From positions 62,001-126,000 of the forward strand of contig WKKR01000001.1 in the NCBI GenBank assembly GCA_009684525.1: a DNA stretch of 64,000 nt. The letters are read 5' to 3'. Origin of the DNA: Geobacter sp. Lineage in GTDB: Bacteria > Desulfobacterota > Desulfuromonadia > Geobacterales > DSM-12255. The position numbers were made by a program, and so were the translations under genes. The first letter of the stretch is position 1. The number at the start of each line of letters is the position of its first letter. Under the pieces are notes generated by a model. That model saw nothing but the letters and a program-made list of their open reading frames with translations, searched no databases and was not told the DNA's origin. Shown here in pieces: positions 63,793 through 64,000 of this stretch.

Positions 63793-64000
63793 ATGGATAA
63801 GAACCGTATCCAGGTTGACATTAAGGTTCCCAATCAGACCCGTTACCTGAGCCTGATCGGCAGGATCGGCGAGGACATCGCCAATGAGCTGTACAAGTAC
63901 CGCGGTGACCGGGAGACGCTGGCGTACCACATCAACCTGGTTCTGACGGAGGCCATGGTCAATGCCATCAGGCATGCCAATGCCGATGATCCCGACAAGA
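63793..64000 (+). CDS. RsbW-like serine kinase / anti-sigma factor (partial)
   Basis: The first 69 residues are present; the gene leaves the right edge. LTEAMVNAIRHANADDPDK is the HATPase N-box (E-x-x-x-N-x-x-x-H) of RsbW/SpoIIAB-type kinases. ATG 63793 has GAGG 5 nt upstream; ATG 63778 is in frame and overlaps the STAS stop. Its position next to a STAS gene supports the role. Confidence 0.85.
   Translation, partial: MDKNRIQVDIKVPNQTRYLSLIGRIGEDIANELYKYRGDRETLAYHINLVLTEAMVNAIRHANADDPDK

Overview
The window looks like chromosomal DNA of a Geobacter-type bacterium (Geobacteraceae, Desulfuromonadia). The reasons are the gene order rph-rdgB-tRNAs-tig-clpP-clpX-lon, followed by a PpiC chaperone, an NHL-repeat lipoprotein, multihaem c-type cytochromes and a type II secretion locus that resembles the OxpG/PulQ region of Geobacter. 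No phage, IS element, CRISPR array, rRNA or origin was seen. GC content appears to rise from left to right.

Layout. 1-3428 (minus): a YkgJ-type cysteine-cluster protein, a DUF6178-like protein, an SppA-type peptidase and the N-terminal part of RmuC. 3429-4190 is AT-rich with no convincing gene. 4191-12498 (plus): a small zinc-ribbon protein and terminator, rph, rdgB, four tRNAs (Pro, Arg, His, Leu), tig, clpP, clpX, lon, and a tRNA-Asp/Val/Asp cluster. 12595-17878: a secreted PpiC isomerase, a polyprenol-phosphate mannosyltransferase-like enzyme, a small membrane protein, an NHL lipoprotein and three multihaem cytochromes, two of which carry a CX3CH motif. 17967-27186: a nine-gene secretion operon (GspF, GspE, PilM/N/O/P-like subunits, a TPR-secretin-cohesin fusion and two pseudopilins). 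27281-31477: FtsE, FtsX, an EnvC-type degenerate LytM protein and a CtpA protease. 31629-36333: an Ig-like lipoprotein, a convergent coiled-coil protein, TlyA, a HIT protein and a DUF4124-like protein.

36356-41170 is the most unusual region. On the minus strand a good sigma70 promoter, an M-box (Mg2+) riboswitch and an intrinsic terminator precede a two-gene operon. The first protein has the cytosolic MgtE parts (PRC-like, MgtE_N, two CBS) but no membrane domain. The second is an Nramp-family transporter whose metal-site motifs are altered (DAGG for DPGN, Ala for the TM6 Met), as expected for Nramp-related Mg2+ transporters. A CNNM/CorC-type protein is divergent to it. Downstream, a separate promoter, a long inverted repeat and a terminator define a candidate structured RNA of about 420 nt.

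41225-53589: TerC, a TonB-like protein, GalU, FolD, FmdB, DUF167, DivIVA, YggT, a YbhGFSR-like ABC exporter with split ATPases, a Sel1-repeat protein and a small hypothetical. 53643-58023 (minus): a TPR lipoprotein, an oligopeptide-binding lipoprotein and one permease, with no second permease or ATPase. 58281-64000 (plus): an APH-like/P-loop kinase fusion, a small membrane protein, an SLC5-STAC-GAF-PP2C fusion, a STAS antagonist and the start of an RsbW-like kinase. The last three together look like a partner-switching module with a transporter-like input domain.
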